Origin: an uncultured Prevotellaceae bacterium
Lineage (GTDB): Bacteria > Bacteroidota > Bacteroidia > Bacteroidales > Muribaculaceae
Direction: 5' to 3'
Length of the DNA: 47,324 nt
Assembly: GCA_900322135.1 (NCBI GenBank)
Contig: ONYP01000007.1
Coordinates: 1-47,324, forward strand
Shown here: piece after piece, positions 24,321-32,917 of the stretch
How the letters are laid out: each line of letters opens with the position of its first letter
Position numbering within the stretch: position 1 is the stretch's first letter
Notes under the pieces: generated by a model
Seen by the model: only the letters and a program-made list of their open reading frames with translations
Told to the model about the DNA's origin: nothing
Database searches by the model: none
Made by a program: the position numbers and the translations under genes

Positions 24321-25850
24321 CTAAGCTCCTCTAACGCCAACGAAATGTACGGTCTCGGGTTTGGAACTGGGGAAATTGTCGCAGATGGTCACCTCGTTAT
24401 TCTCGAAGTCGAAGGTGAAGGTCGTGCCGCTGATCCAGTTGACATAGTGGACCCGCACCTCGAGCGTGGTGGACGAGGTCCAAGCGTAGGCCGACGCGGC
24501 CACAAAGTCATGCCTGAGGTCGCGCATACGGTTCACGGCATTGATGGAATAAGGCGGGAAGCCCCTCATCTCAGTGTAGCGCCACTGGCCGTAGCCACTG
24601 CTCAAGAGGTCTTTAGTACCGTCGTTATAGGTAATCATCAATGAGCCGTCATAGGTGATGGTCAGGTCCCTATAGCCATGCTGGTTGGCATCCAACTGCA
24701 TGACCATGCCGACAATCTGCGTTCCCTTTTGGGTCTGTGGTCTTCCCTTGGGGAGGGGCAGCGATGCGGTGGCGCACAATTGATTGAGGCGCGACTGGAG
24801 TTTCTTTTCGGGCTGCAAGGGTTTGTCACTCTTGATACCCGGCATCAACTGGTTCCAAATGCAGGCCAGTTCGGGATGGCCGTTGGGAATCATACCCAGG
24901 ATGACCACCACAAGTTCCTCCTGTGGAACGACAACGGTGTATTGGCCGAAGGCACCGTCGGCGCGAATGGCTCCGGGCCACTTACATTGCCAAATCTGGT
25001 AGCCGTAGCCCTGATTGCCGTCGGTGGGCGCATCGGTCTCTTTCCTGTCCTTATAGTAGATGAGCGGTGAGCAGGCCTCCTCAATGTAGTCGGCACTCAC
25101 GAGTTGCTGACCGTACCACCTTCCCTTGTTCATGAGCAGCAGGCCCAGTTTGGCCATCGTCTCGGCCTGGACACGCAGTCCCCAACCGCCCGTGTTGATA
25201 CCGTCGGGACTCATTTCCCAATCGGCCTGGGTAATGTGCATGGGGCCGAACAGTTTCTGGTTCAGGTAGTCGAGCAGAGTGCGTCCCGTCACGCGCTGCA
25301 CAATGGCGCTGAGCATGAAGGTACACATCGAGTCATACTGGAAATGTGAACCCGGTGTTTCGTCACACGACTTGGCCAGCCACACCTTAATCCAGTCGGT
25401 GTCTTCCAGGTCACGCATGGTCCAGTCGGGCTTGATGCCGGCAGCCATCATCAGCAGGTCGCGAACGGTCATCGCTGCCAGGTTGTCGCTGACGATGCCG
25501 GGCCGCTTGTCGGGGAAGAAGATCACCACACGATCGTCGAGACGCAGCAGGTTGTCGTCGATGACACAACCCACCGCCAGCGAGGTAAAGGTCTTGCTCG
25601 CCGAGTAGAGCGTGTGGGCATCCTCGGCACGGAAGGGTGCGGGATGCAGTTCGGCCACCACATGGCCGTGCCGCAAGACCATCACATGGTGTATTTCACA
25701 ATCGGGCAGCGCCATCAGCGAGTCCATCATGTTGATGACCGCCTGGGTGCTGATGCCATCGGCAGCGGGGGCAGTGCGGGGCAGGTCACCCGTCTGCGCC
25801 GCCAGCAGCAGCGGCAGCAGGGCAAGTAATATCAGCAGTTGTCGTTTCAT
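24321..25850 (-). CDS. Secreted serine hydrolase, beta-lactamase/DD-peptidase fold (paralogue)
   Basis: The 509-residue protein has the same layout as its downstream neighbour. It starts with a signal peptide ending near ALLPLLLAAQ (about 1-18). S-x-x-K is in TLYSASKTFTSL, Y-D-S in FQYDSMCTF, and G-A-F-G-Q stands at the third-motif position. The paralogue shares ITQADWE and GGWGLRV/AAGWGLRL blocks. The pair probably arose by tandem duplication. Substrates could be D-Ala peptides, esters or muropeptide stems; the sequence does not decide. The gene lies 12 bp after the WYL regulator gene on the same strand. Confidence 0.85.
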   Translation of the reverse strand: MKRQLLILLALLPLLLAAQTGDLPRTAPAADGISTQAVINMMDSLMALPDCEIHHVMVLRHGHVVAELHPAPFRAEDAHTLYSASKTFTSLAVGCVIDDNLLRLDDRVVIFFPDKRPGIVSDNLAAMTVRDLLMMAAGIKPDWTMRDLEDTDWIKVWLAKSCDETPGSHFQYDSMCTFMLSAIVQRVTGRTLLDYLNQKLFGPMHITQADWEMSPDGINTGGWGLRVQAETMAKLGLLLMNKGRWYGQQLVSADYIEEACSPLIYYKDRKETDAPTDGNQGYGYQIWQCKWPGAIRADGAFGQYTVVVPQEELVVVILGMIPNGHPELACIWNQLMPGIKSDKPLQPEKKLQSRLNQLCATASLPLPKGRPQTQKGTQIVGMVMQLDANQHGYRDLTITYDGSLMITYNDGTKDLLSSGYGQWRYTEMRGFPPYSINAVNRMRDLRHDFVAASAYAWTSSTTLEVRVHYVNWISGTTFTFDFENNEVTICDNFPSSKPETVHFVGVRGA

Positions 25851-25862
25851 CGGGTTTCGCGT

Positions 25863-26759
25863 TTATTGATAGTTCTTTAATGCCGCTTCCAGTTCGGTGC
25901 GGATGAGGGTTTTCAGTTCTATGGGTTCCACGACCTCGATGCTGGCACCGTGGGACATGATTTCCTCCTTGAGGTCATAGGTGATGCGCATCGTGTAGGA
26001 GAACAGCGAGTAGTCGTCGTGCACCTCCTCCTGCTGCGAACTGTGCAACGGCAAGGCTCTCAAGTACTTGGCCTGGGTGGGCTCGGCACGCAGGACGATG
26101 CGCTTGGCACTGTTGCGGTTGGTGATGATGCCAAAGCAATCCTTGAAGAACTCCGACGGGTTGATATCCTCAGGCATGGTAAAACTCTCCTGCAGGAGGT
26201 TCAGACTGCTCATGCGGTCCAGGGCGTAGGTCTTGACCTGCCCCTGCTTGACATTAAGGCCGATGACATACCACAGCTGCTTGAAAATCTTGACGAAGTA
26301 GGGTTCCAGCACGATGCCGTCGGTGGGCCGGGAGCGGGTATAACTCTTGTAGGAGAAACCGATGCGGTGATTCTGCTTCATCGCATCGATGATGACGGGC
26401 AGGTGCTCACGAGCCGAGGGCACATTCTCAAGCATAATGCGCCCGCTGATGTCATGGGCATTGCTCAGCATGCCGCTCATCGACACCGAGTCCACGAGCC
26501 ATGAACGCAGACGCGCATTGCTCTCGCTCCCCGAGTCGTCGATGTAGTACTCAAATGTCGCCTTGTCGCACTGGATGTTGATATCGAACATCTCCTCCAC
26601 CCCGTCACGGTAATGGAAAAAGGTGCGTCTAGCCAAGGGCTTGCCCTCACTGATGTCGCTGCGCAGCCAGGCATTGCCCAATTCCTTGAGGGTGATGCGG
26701 CCATAGCGGTTGATGGTGTCCACCAGCCACACATAGCGGTTAATCAGGTTGCGTGCCAT
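25863..26759 (-). CDS. WYL-domain transcriptional regulator
   Basis: The 298-residue cytoplasmic protein has an N-terminal helix-turn-helix (INRYGRITLKELGNAWLRSD, about 17-36) and a middle region ending in the WYL domain signature WYVIGLNVKQGQVKTYALDR. The Y-F-V-K preceding it and the positive residues are typical of the ligand-binding fold that senses nucleic acid or small ligands. It sits between a symporter gene and the serine hydrolases, all on the minus strand, so it may control this cluster. WYL regulators are also common in defence loci, but no defence genes are adjacent here. Confidence 0.82.
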   Translation of the reverse strand: MARNLINRYVWLVDTINRYGRITLKELGNAWLRSDISEGKPLARRTFFHYRDGVEEMFDINIQCDKATFEYYIDDSGSESNARLRSWLVDSVSMSGMLSNAHDISGRIMLENVPSAREHLPVIIDAMKQNHRIGFSYKSYTRSRPTDGIVLEPYFVKIFKQLWYVIGLNVKQGQVKTYALDRMSSLNLLQESFTMPEDINPSEFFKDCFGIITNRNSAKRIVLRAEPTQAKYLRALPLHSSQQEEVHDDYSLFSYTMRITYDLKEEIMSHGASIEVVEPIELKTLIRTELEAALKNYQ

Positions 26760-26768
26760 GGGTGTTCG

Positions 26769-26800
26769 GTTAGGAGTTAGGAGTTAGAAGTTAGGAGTTA
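26769..26800. repeat. TAGGAGTTAG-type repeat overlapping the symporter 3' end
   Basis: TTAGGAGTTAGGAGTTAGAAG and following TTAGGAGTTA. On the minus strand it encodes the last Asn-Ser and the TAA stop of the symporter gene. Confidence 0.72.
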
Positions 26801-28257
26801 TTTTTTTTGCCCTTGATGAGCAGGGCCAGGCCAATCATGGTCAAGACGGCATTCAGCAGCAGCAACTCAAAGCCGAGTGTGTACTCGAACTGCTTGTCGA
26901 GCCACCACTGGATGCACCAACTGAGGATGGGTGCCGCGATGCAGACGATGGGAACCAGCGCATCGCGCACGGGCTTCTTGCACATCATGCCGAAGGCGAA
27001 CAGGCCCAGGATGGGACCGTAGGTGTAACTGGCAAGGGTGTAAACCGCGCTGATGGCGTCGCTGTTGCTGATGGCATAGAATATCAGGATGACCAGGCCC
27101 ATGCCGGCAGCCATCGCGATGTGTACCATGCGGCGGGTGCGTCCCAGGGCTTTGTCGTCCTGCTTCTTGTCGGCCTCCAGGATGTCGACGGTGAACGAGG
27201 TGGTGAGCGACGTCAATGCTGAGCCGGCGGCAGAGTAAGCGGCAGCAATCAGTCCAATGATAAATACCACACCCAACAACACGGGCATACCTTCGCTGAA
27301 GGCTACCGTGCCAAACAATTCATCGGTCTTATATCCCTCTTCATGGATATTGATACCATGAGCATCGGCATACACGGTGAGTAAGGTTCCCAATACCAAA
27401 AACAGGGCAATGACAATCACTTGAAGGAAAACACTAACAATAAGATTCTTGGCAGACTCGTTGGCGTTCTTGCAGGCGAGACTGCGCTGCATCAGATCCT
27501 GGTCAAGACCTGTTGTTGCAATGACCATGAAGATGCCTGCAATGAACTGTTTCCAAAAATATTTGCCATCCTTGAAATCGTCAAAAAAGAATACTTGTGA
27601 AGTTTCATCTACTGCGACAGCTCTACACAAACCGCCCAAGTCATAGCCCAGCCCCTTTGCAATGAAATATATGCTCAGCACCACCGACAGGATGAGGCAG
27701 AAGCTCTTCAACGTGTCGGTCCAGATGACGGTCTTGACACCACCCTGCAAGGTGTAGAGGAAAATGAGGGCGATGGTGACGATGACGTTGATGACAAAGG
27801 GGATGTGCAGCGGCGAGAACACCAGCAACTGCAAGGTCACACACACCACATAGAAACGCACCGCGGCACCCAACATCTTGCTGATGAAGAAGAACCACGC
27901 GCCGCTCTTGTGGGTGCTGGCGCCAAAACGCTGCTCCAGGTAGCCGTAAATCGACACCAGGTTGCGCTTATAGAACAACGGGATGAGCACATAGGCGATG
28001 ACAAAGTAGCCCACGATGAAACCAAGCGCCATCTGCAGGTAACTGAAGCCCTTGGTGACGACCATGCCGGGGACCGAGATGAAGGTCACGCCCGAGATGG
28101 GCGCGCCCAGCATGGCGATGGCGACGATGAACCACGGGGCCTGACGGCCACCGCTCAGTGCGGTGGCGGTGTCGCTCTTGCGCGACGCTGCCCACGAGAT
28201 GATAAACAACAGAACGAAGTAGCCAACGATGGTGGCAAGTACAATCCAGGGAGTCAT
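26791..28257 (-). CDS. Sodium:solute symporter (SSS family)
   Basis: The 488-residue polytopic membrane protein has about 13 hydrophobic helices. The SSS hallmarks are present: LSGGRQAPWFIVAIAMLGAP (about 35-54) with a following ISGVTFISVPG, the GGVKTVIWTD turn, and TGLDQDLMQRSL. It would co-transport a solute with sodium. SSS members carry sugars, sialic acid, amino acids or anhydro-muropeptides; the co-oriented NamZ gene upstream favours a cell-wall sugar such as MurNAc (inference). The gap to NamZ is 87 bp and filled by a CTAGA repeat. The 3' end is built from an intergenic repeat. Confidence 0.87.
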   Translation of the reverse strand: MTPWIVLATIVGYFVLLFIISWAASRKSDTATALSGGRQAPWFIVAIAMLGAPISGVTFISVPGMVVTKGFSYLQMALGFIVGYFVIAYVLIPLFYKRNLVSIYGYLEQRFGASTHKSGAWFFFISKMLGAAVRFYVVCVTLQLLVFSPLHIPFVINVIVTIALIFLYTLQGGVKTVIWTDTLKSFCLILSVVLSIYFIAKGLGYDLGGLCRAVAVDETSQVFFFDDFKDGKYFWKQFIAGIFMVIATTGLDQDLMQRSLACKNANESAKNLIVSVFLQVIVIALFLVLGTLLTVYADAHGINIHEEGYKTDELFGTVAFSEGMPVLLGVVFIIGLIAAAYSAAGSALTSLTTSFTVDILEADKKQDDKALGRTRRMVHIAMAAGMGLVILIFYAISNSDAISAVYTLASYTYGPILGLFAFGMMCKKPVRDALVPIVCIAAPILSWCIQWWLDKQFEYTLGFELLLLNAVLTMIGLALLIKGKKNNS

Positions 28258-28299
28258 TATTTTTTTAGTGAATAGTTAACAGTGAACAGTTAATAGTTT

Positions 28300-28335
28300 T
28301 TCTAGAACTCTAGAGCATCTAGAACATCTAGAGCA
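28300..28335. repeat. TCTAGA-rich intergenic tract
   Basis: TCTAGAACTCTAGAGCATCT followed by AGAACATCTAGAGC. The words match the tract at 22661-22697. It fills most of the gap between the symporter and NamZ genes. Confidence 0.7.
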
Positions 28336-28344
28336 TCTTTCGAG

Positions 28345-29607
28345 TTATTCGGGATAGAGGAGGTAGGGCTTGCGCTGGGCCTTGAACAGGGCGACATCGT
28401 CCTTCCAGGTGGCCTTGATTTCATCGGCGCTCTTGCCCTCGGCAATGAGTTGGCGCACCCTTGTGGTTCCCATCAGCAGGTCAAAGAAATTGCTCTTCAG
28501 GTAGAACTGGTGGCCGCCCTCGGTGAGGTTGCGGTAGGCGTCGATGACATACTCCAGGTTGATGCCCTTGGCGATGATCTCCTCGGCATCCAGGTTGTGC
28601 AGGTCCACGCCGTGGCACAACTTGTCCATCTGCGGCGGCGTCTTGGCGCCGAAGCGGCTCGTCGGGGTGAACTCAAAGTCATAGCCCGTCATGTCGGGGT
28701 GACCATACACCTGGAACGGCCAGTCGGTGCCGCGCCCCAGGCTCACCGTGGTGCCCTCGAAGTAGCACATCGACGGATACAGGTAGATGGCAAGCATGTT
28801 GGGCAGGTTGGGACTCGGAGCGATAGGCAACTGGTAGCGCGTCTGGTGGGTGTAGTTCTCACAGGGAATCACCGTGAGGTCACACTTGCGGCCGTCCTTC
28901 AGCCAACCCTCACCGTTAGCCATCTGCGCCAGTTCGCCCAGCGTCATGCCATGCACCGTGGGAATGGGCAGACGACCCACGCCCGACTTGAGCGTCATGT
29001 CCAGGATGGGGCCATCGACATACATGCCGTTAGGGTTGGGGCGGTCCAGCACCATGAATTGCTTGTCATAGGTTACCGCAGCATCCATGAGGTTAATCAT
29101 CGTCACATAGTAGGTGTAGAAACGCAGACCCACATCCTGGATGTCGGTGACGATGATATCGATGCCGTCCATCACCTCACGGCTGGGCATGGGCGTCTTG
29201 CCGTCATAGAGCGACGCGATGGGGATACCGGTCTTCTCGTCAACACTGCTCGACACATGTTCACCGGCATCGGCAGTGCCACGGAAACCATGCTCGGGCG
29301 AGAAGATGGTGACCACATCCACGCCGTTCTCCAGCATCAGGTCCAGCGTGTGCTTGTCGCCCACCATGCCCGTCTGGTTGCTCAGCAGCGCCACGCGCTT
29401 GCCCTTCAACAACGGCACATATTCACTTGTGCGGGCCGCACCCAGCACTACCTCGCCGCTGGGCGCAGCGGTGGCAGCCTGTTGTTCAGTTTCGGCCTTA
29501 TCAGTAGATTGCGAACTGATTTTGCTGTCACAGGCCTTCATTGTCATCGACGAGAGCAGGAGCCAAGTCAGCAACAATAACGAAAATCCTTTTATGCGCT
29601 TCATCAT
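28345..29607 (-). CDS. Exo-beta-N-acetylmuramidase NamZ-like (DUF1343)
   Basis: The 420-residue exported protein begins with a hydrophobic signal ending around a Cys (TMKAC, residue 26), possibly a weak lipobox. The DUF1343 core shows LLSNQTGMV, FSPEHGFRGTADAGEHV, GIPIASLYDG, DIQDVGLRFYTY and GRGTDWPFQVYGHP. DUF1343 proteins of the NamZ type remove terminal MurNAc from peptidoglycan chains (family GH171). It would act in the periplasm or on the surface and feed cell-wall recycling or use of foreign peptidoglycan. It is the first gene of a minus-strand run with a symporter, a WYL regulator and two serine hydrolases. Confidence 0.87.
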   Translation of the reverse strand: MMKRIKGFSLLLLTWLLLSSMTMKACDSKISSQSTDKAETEQQAATAAPSGEVVLGAARTSEYVPLLKGKRVALLSNQTGMVGDKHTLDLMLENGVDVVTIFSPEHGFRGTADAGEHVSSSVDEKTGIPIASLYDGKTPMPSREVMDGIDIIVTDIQDVGLRFYTYYVTMINLMDAAVTYDKQFMVLDRPNPNGMYVDGPILDMTLKSGVGRLPIPTVHGMTLGELAQMANGEGWLKDGRKCDLTVIPCENYTHQTRYQLPIAPSPNLPNMLAIYLYPSMCYFEGTTVSLGRGTDWPFQVYGHPDMTGYDFEFTPTSRFGAKTPPQMDKLCHGVDLHNLDAEEIIAKGINLEYVIDAYRNLTEGGHQFYLKSNFFDLLMGTTRVRQLIAEGKSADEIKATWKDDVALFKAQRKPYLLYPE

Positions 29608-30122
29608 ATCTTTATAATTGAGTTGAATTTCGATTTTTGATTTTTATAGCGCAAAATTAGACACTTTAAAGAAAAGAATCAACACTTAGGGCAACAATTT
29701 TGCCAAAAAGTGGCACACGCCCACCATCCCAAGCATCCGCACCCCCGCATCCGCATGTAGGGCCTCGCCTTGGCGTGGCCGCCCCCACCCACCGGAAAAC
29801 TCTCACGCTAAGCCGCTAAGGTTTTTAAAAGACAAGAAAGACAACAAGGACAAATTCATATAAAAAGTTGTCCCAGTTGTAAAAGTTGTCTTTCATCCAC
29901 CAATTGCGCGGATGCCATCATCATTGTTGTCTTTCTTGTCTTTCTTGTCTTCCAATTCGTTCGTTCCGCCCGTTTCGTTTTCGTTTTGTTCTCCGCTCGG
30001 CTTGCACTAGCGTTGCCTGCGGCGAAGATAGGCGGCACCTCGGGATAAAAAACAAAAACTCCGTTTTGTTTTGTTCTCCACTCGGCTTGCACTATCTTTG
30101 CACCAACTAATCAGAGTTGCCC
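29608..30122. other. Divergent intergenic region with 19-bp inverted repeat and promoter repeat copy B
   Basis: No credible gene. It holds a minus-strand TAATTTTG (29659-29652) for NamZ and a perfect 19-bp inverted repeat (29829-29847 and 29924-29942; arm AAGACAAGAAAGACAACAA). From about 29985 to 30103 lie two tandem copies of the promoter repeat, the first with a decayed -7 box (TAGCGTTG). The 14-mer GACAAGAAAGACAA of the arm also occurs at 45557-45570 and, inverted, at 9541-9554. Confidence 0.7.
30070..30100 (+). promoter_or_regulatory. Promoter of the first DUF6056 gene (repeat copy B)
   Basis: TTTG (30070-30073), 19 nt and TATCTTTG (30093-30100). Same spacer sequence as copy A. The leader is about 20 nt. 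Confidence 0.75.
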
Positions 30123-31655
30123 ATGAATTCCAGGAAATGGCTTTTGGCCGCATTTGTCATCATTGCATCGGTCTTGTACTTCGTGCAGGACCAATGGTTC
30201 ACGCGCGATATCGACGACTACGGTTTCAGCACCATCATGGAACTGGTGGACTTGCCCGACGGTACCCGCATCATCGTCCATGATCGACCCGTGAACTCGC
30301 TGGGCGATGCCCTGCAATCCCAGGTCAACGCCTATCAGAACTACAACGGCCGTTTCCTGGTACACACCGTGGTGCAGTGGTTCAGCGCCACCAAGGGCGA
30401 CATCTTTATCGCGGTGGCCAACACGCTGATGTGGGCACTCATGATTACCTGCTTTGTGCTGCTGGCCTTCGGCAAAAAAAGGCTCGATGCCGCCAGTCTC
30501 ATCATCGCCTTCGGAGTCCTGTGGCTGCTGATGCCCAACGCGCTCAAGATGTATCTGGGATCCATCTCGGGAACGGTCAACTATCTGTGGGCCAGTGCAG
30601 GCAACCTGCTGATCCTGCTCCTGTATGAGCGCTACCAGCGTCAAGGCGCCGGCAGCAGTGCATGGGCTGCAGTCACAGCCGCAGCAGTGCTGGCATTGAT
30701 TGTGGGATCGCTGCAGGAGAGTTTCTCCATCGGCATCGCAGCGGGCCTTATCGTTCACGCACTCCTCCACCGCAAGCGACTGTCCCGCCCGGCCTGGGCA
30801 CTGGTCGTGTGCTATGCCATCGGAACAGCAATCTGCATCTTTGCTCCGTCCAACTTCGTGCGCGCCGGCATCCTGGGGCAAGGCATCCGCTGGTTCGTGC
30901 TCATCGACCTGGTCAAGGTGCCCGTCTGTGCCCTCACACTGCTGGCCGTCCTCGTCCTGGGCTTGACACGCAGGCAGGTGGTGGCTGATGTTCTACGCGA
31001 GAACCTCGTCATCCTCACGGCCATCGTGGTGAACCTGCTGTTTGCCATCTTCGTCGCCTATACAGGGCCCTGGCAACTCACCTGCATCTCGCTGCTGTCG
31101 GCCATCCTGCTGCTGCAGTTATACAGTCGCACCATTACCCGCCGCTGGCCCAAGTTCGCGCTTGCACTCGCTGCAGCATGCTGCACGGTGGCCATCTACA
31201 CGGTGCAACTGGGCTATCGTCACCGGATGTGGGATTTGGAGCAGACGATGTTCAGCGAGGCGCGCTCGTCACGAGACGGCATCATCGACATGAGCCGGGC
31301 GCTTGAGATAGACCGTCCCTACAACCAGTCACCATTGTCACCGTTGTACAGGCAGTACCTCAAGAACCCCTTTGAGCAACTCATCATCAACGAACAGCTC
31401 AACGGCCCTGACCTCTTGTCCAAGTTCCTCACACGAGGGCACGACACCGCAGTAATCACCGCATTCCTGCCCGACTCTCCCCAGCACATCGAGGACCTGT
31501 TTGAGCATCAGGCGGCGACAGGCGGCGACAGTGCCGCAGTCACCCTGGGACGCTTCACCATCACCCGCAGCAGCAAGTCCGGCGAGGCTCCCGTGAACGA
31601 TGCCCAGCCTCGCCAGCAATGGGTGTGGAACGGTAAAACCTACTGGTTACGATAG
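30123..31655 (+). CDS. DUF6056-type polytopic membrane protein (putative GT-C glycosyltransferase)
   Basis: The 510-residue protein has an N-terminal helix, then an exported loop with RDIDDYGFS and YNGRFLVHTVVQWF, which is the D-D-Y...N-G-R-x-x-x-H pattern of DUF6056. About ten further membrane helices follow, with a C-terminal soluble part. Aspartates in the first loop recall GT-C enzymes that use lipid-linked sugars, but the activity is unproven. A TTG six bases upstream is in frame; ATG 30123 is preferred. It heads a three-gene plus-strand operon with a membrane protein and a GT2 enzyme that could make its donor. Confidence 0.75.
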   Translation: MNSRKWLLAAFVIIASVLYFVQDQWFTRDIDDYGFSTIMELVDLPDGTRIIVHDRPVNSLGDALQSQVNAYQNYNGRFLVHTVVQWFSATKGDIFIAVANTLMWALMITCFVLLAFGKKRLDAASLIIAFGVLWLLMPNALKMYLGSISGTVNYLWASAGNLLILLLYERYQRQGAGSSAWAAVTAAAVLALIVGSLQESFSIGIAAGLIVHALLHRKRLSRPAWALVVCYAIGTAICIFAPSNFVRAGILGQGIRWFVLIDLVKVPVCALTLLAVLVLGLTRRQVVADVLRENLVILTAIVVNLLFAIFVAYTGPWQLTCISLLSAILLLQLYSRTITRRWPKFALALAAACCTVAIYTVQLGYRHRMWDLEQTMFSEARSSRDGIIDMSRALEIDRPYNQSPLSPLYRQYLKNPFEQLIINEQLNGPDLLSKFLTRGHDTAVITAFLPDSPQHIEDLFEHQAATGGDSAAVTLGRFTITRSSKSGEAPVNDAQPRQQWVWNGKTYWLR

Positions 31656-31690
31656 CAATGGGCTGGCAGCATTTCTAACTCCTGACTAAA

Positions 31691-32917
31691 ATGAGGTTGT
31701 GGTTGCGCATATTGATGACTTACCTGCTGCTGACGCTCGTCTTCACAGGGGCAGTGACAGCGGCTTTCTCTATACCCACGAGCGCCATCAAGCACAATGT
31801 GAGCACATCGGTCGATGAGGTGACTACCGACGGCAAGATGTTCACGGCTCATGCCGGGCCATGGGAGCCGTGGAAACTGGGCACCTTCAGCGACTGCGTC
31901 ATCCTGGGCATCGCCTATATGGCCGACAGTGACCACCCGCTACAGTCGGCCATGAGTGCCAAGTTCGTCATGAAAGACTCCTCACCAATCGACGGAGCCA
32001 AGCAGATGCTTGAGGGAAAAGACGACAGCCGGTTGCAGACGGTCATCTACAGCCGCTACTGGCATGGCAACCAAGTCATCGTGCGGCCCTTGCTGTGCGT
32101 GACCGATGTCCACGGCATCCGCATCATCAACGCGGTGTTGCTGGCCGTCTTGCTGATGTTGCTGCTCATCGCGTTATGGCGACAAGTCCACCCCGCCGAC
32201 GCCCTTATCATCACCCTGCCCATCGCTGCCGTGATGATTCCCAGTGTGCCCCTCTGCCTGAACTATGTACCCACCTTCTATATCGCCCTGATTGCCTCAC
32301 TGCTCATCCTGTGGTGGGGCCGTGCCACCAGACGATGGGAGAACACCGTGTTGCTGTTTTTCGCCATTGGCGCTACCACAGCCTTTACGGACCTGCTCAC
32401 CACACCCATGGTGGCAATGGCAGTGCCGCTGACGGTGTACATGCTCTACCGCCGACCCCGTCACACCTGGCGCACCGTGATAATCCTGGCGCTGGCATGG
32501 CTGGCAGGCTATGGGCTGCTGTGGGCGACTAAATGGGCACTGGCAGCGCTCGTCACGGGTCACGCAGCCTTCCAGGACGCGATGGGTGCCGTGACTCAAC
32601 GCACCGTGGGACACGGCGAGCAGGACTATATGCGCTGGTGTCTCAAGATGACCCTTGCGGCACTTGCGGCAACGGCAGTCCTGGTCACTGCCGTCACGCT
32701 CTTGCTGAAACGCTCCCGCGAGGCATTGCAGCGTTGCAGCTGGATGCTGCTTGTAGCGATGTCGAGTTTCGTGTGGACCCTTGTCCTGCTGGAACACACC
32801 TGGCACCACCTGCACTTCACCTGGCGCACCTTTGTCGTGCTGGCCATCGGCGTAGCCCTCTTTTGGCGCCACCTCCACAGCTCCCCTCTAAACGCTAAAC
32901 CCTTAACGCTAAACTAA
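31691..32917 (+). CDS. Polytopic membrane protein of unknown function (glycan operon)
   Basis: The 408-residue protein has an N-terminal helix, an exported region of about 110 residues including SRYWHGNQVI, and eight or so further helices with FTDLLTTPMVAMAVPL in the middle. The layout resembles GT-C-like proteins and differs from DUF6056. I recognise no named family. It starts 35 bp after the DUF6056 gene and overlaps the GT2 start by one base (TAATG), so translation is coupled. The C-terminal residues NAKPLTLN are encoded by a CTAAACGCTAAAC-type repeat, which suggests that the 3' end was rebuilt. Confidence 0.72.
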   Translation: MRLWLRILMTYLLLTLVFTGAVTAAFSIPTSAIKHNVSTSVDEVTTDGKMFTAHAGPWEPWKLGTFSDCVILGIAYMADSDHPLQSAMSAKFVMKDSSPIDGAKQMLEGKDDSRLQTVIYSRYWHGNQVIVRPLLCVTDVHGIRIINAVLLAVLLMLLLIALWRQVHPADALIITLPIAAVMIPSVPLCLNYVPTFYIALIASLLILWWGRATRRWENTVLLFFAIGATTAFTDLLTTPMVAMAVPLTVYMLYRRPRHTWRTVIILALAWLAGYGLLWATKWALAALVTGHAAFQDAMGAVTQRTVGHGEQDYMRWCLKMTLAALAATAVLVTAVTLLLKRSREALQRCSWMLLVAMSSFVWTLVLLEHTWHHLHFTWRTFVVLAIGVALFWRHLHSSPLNAKPLTLN

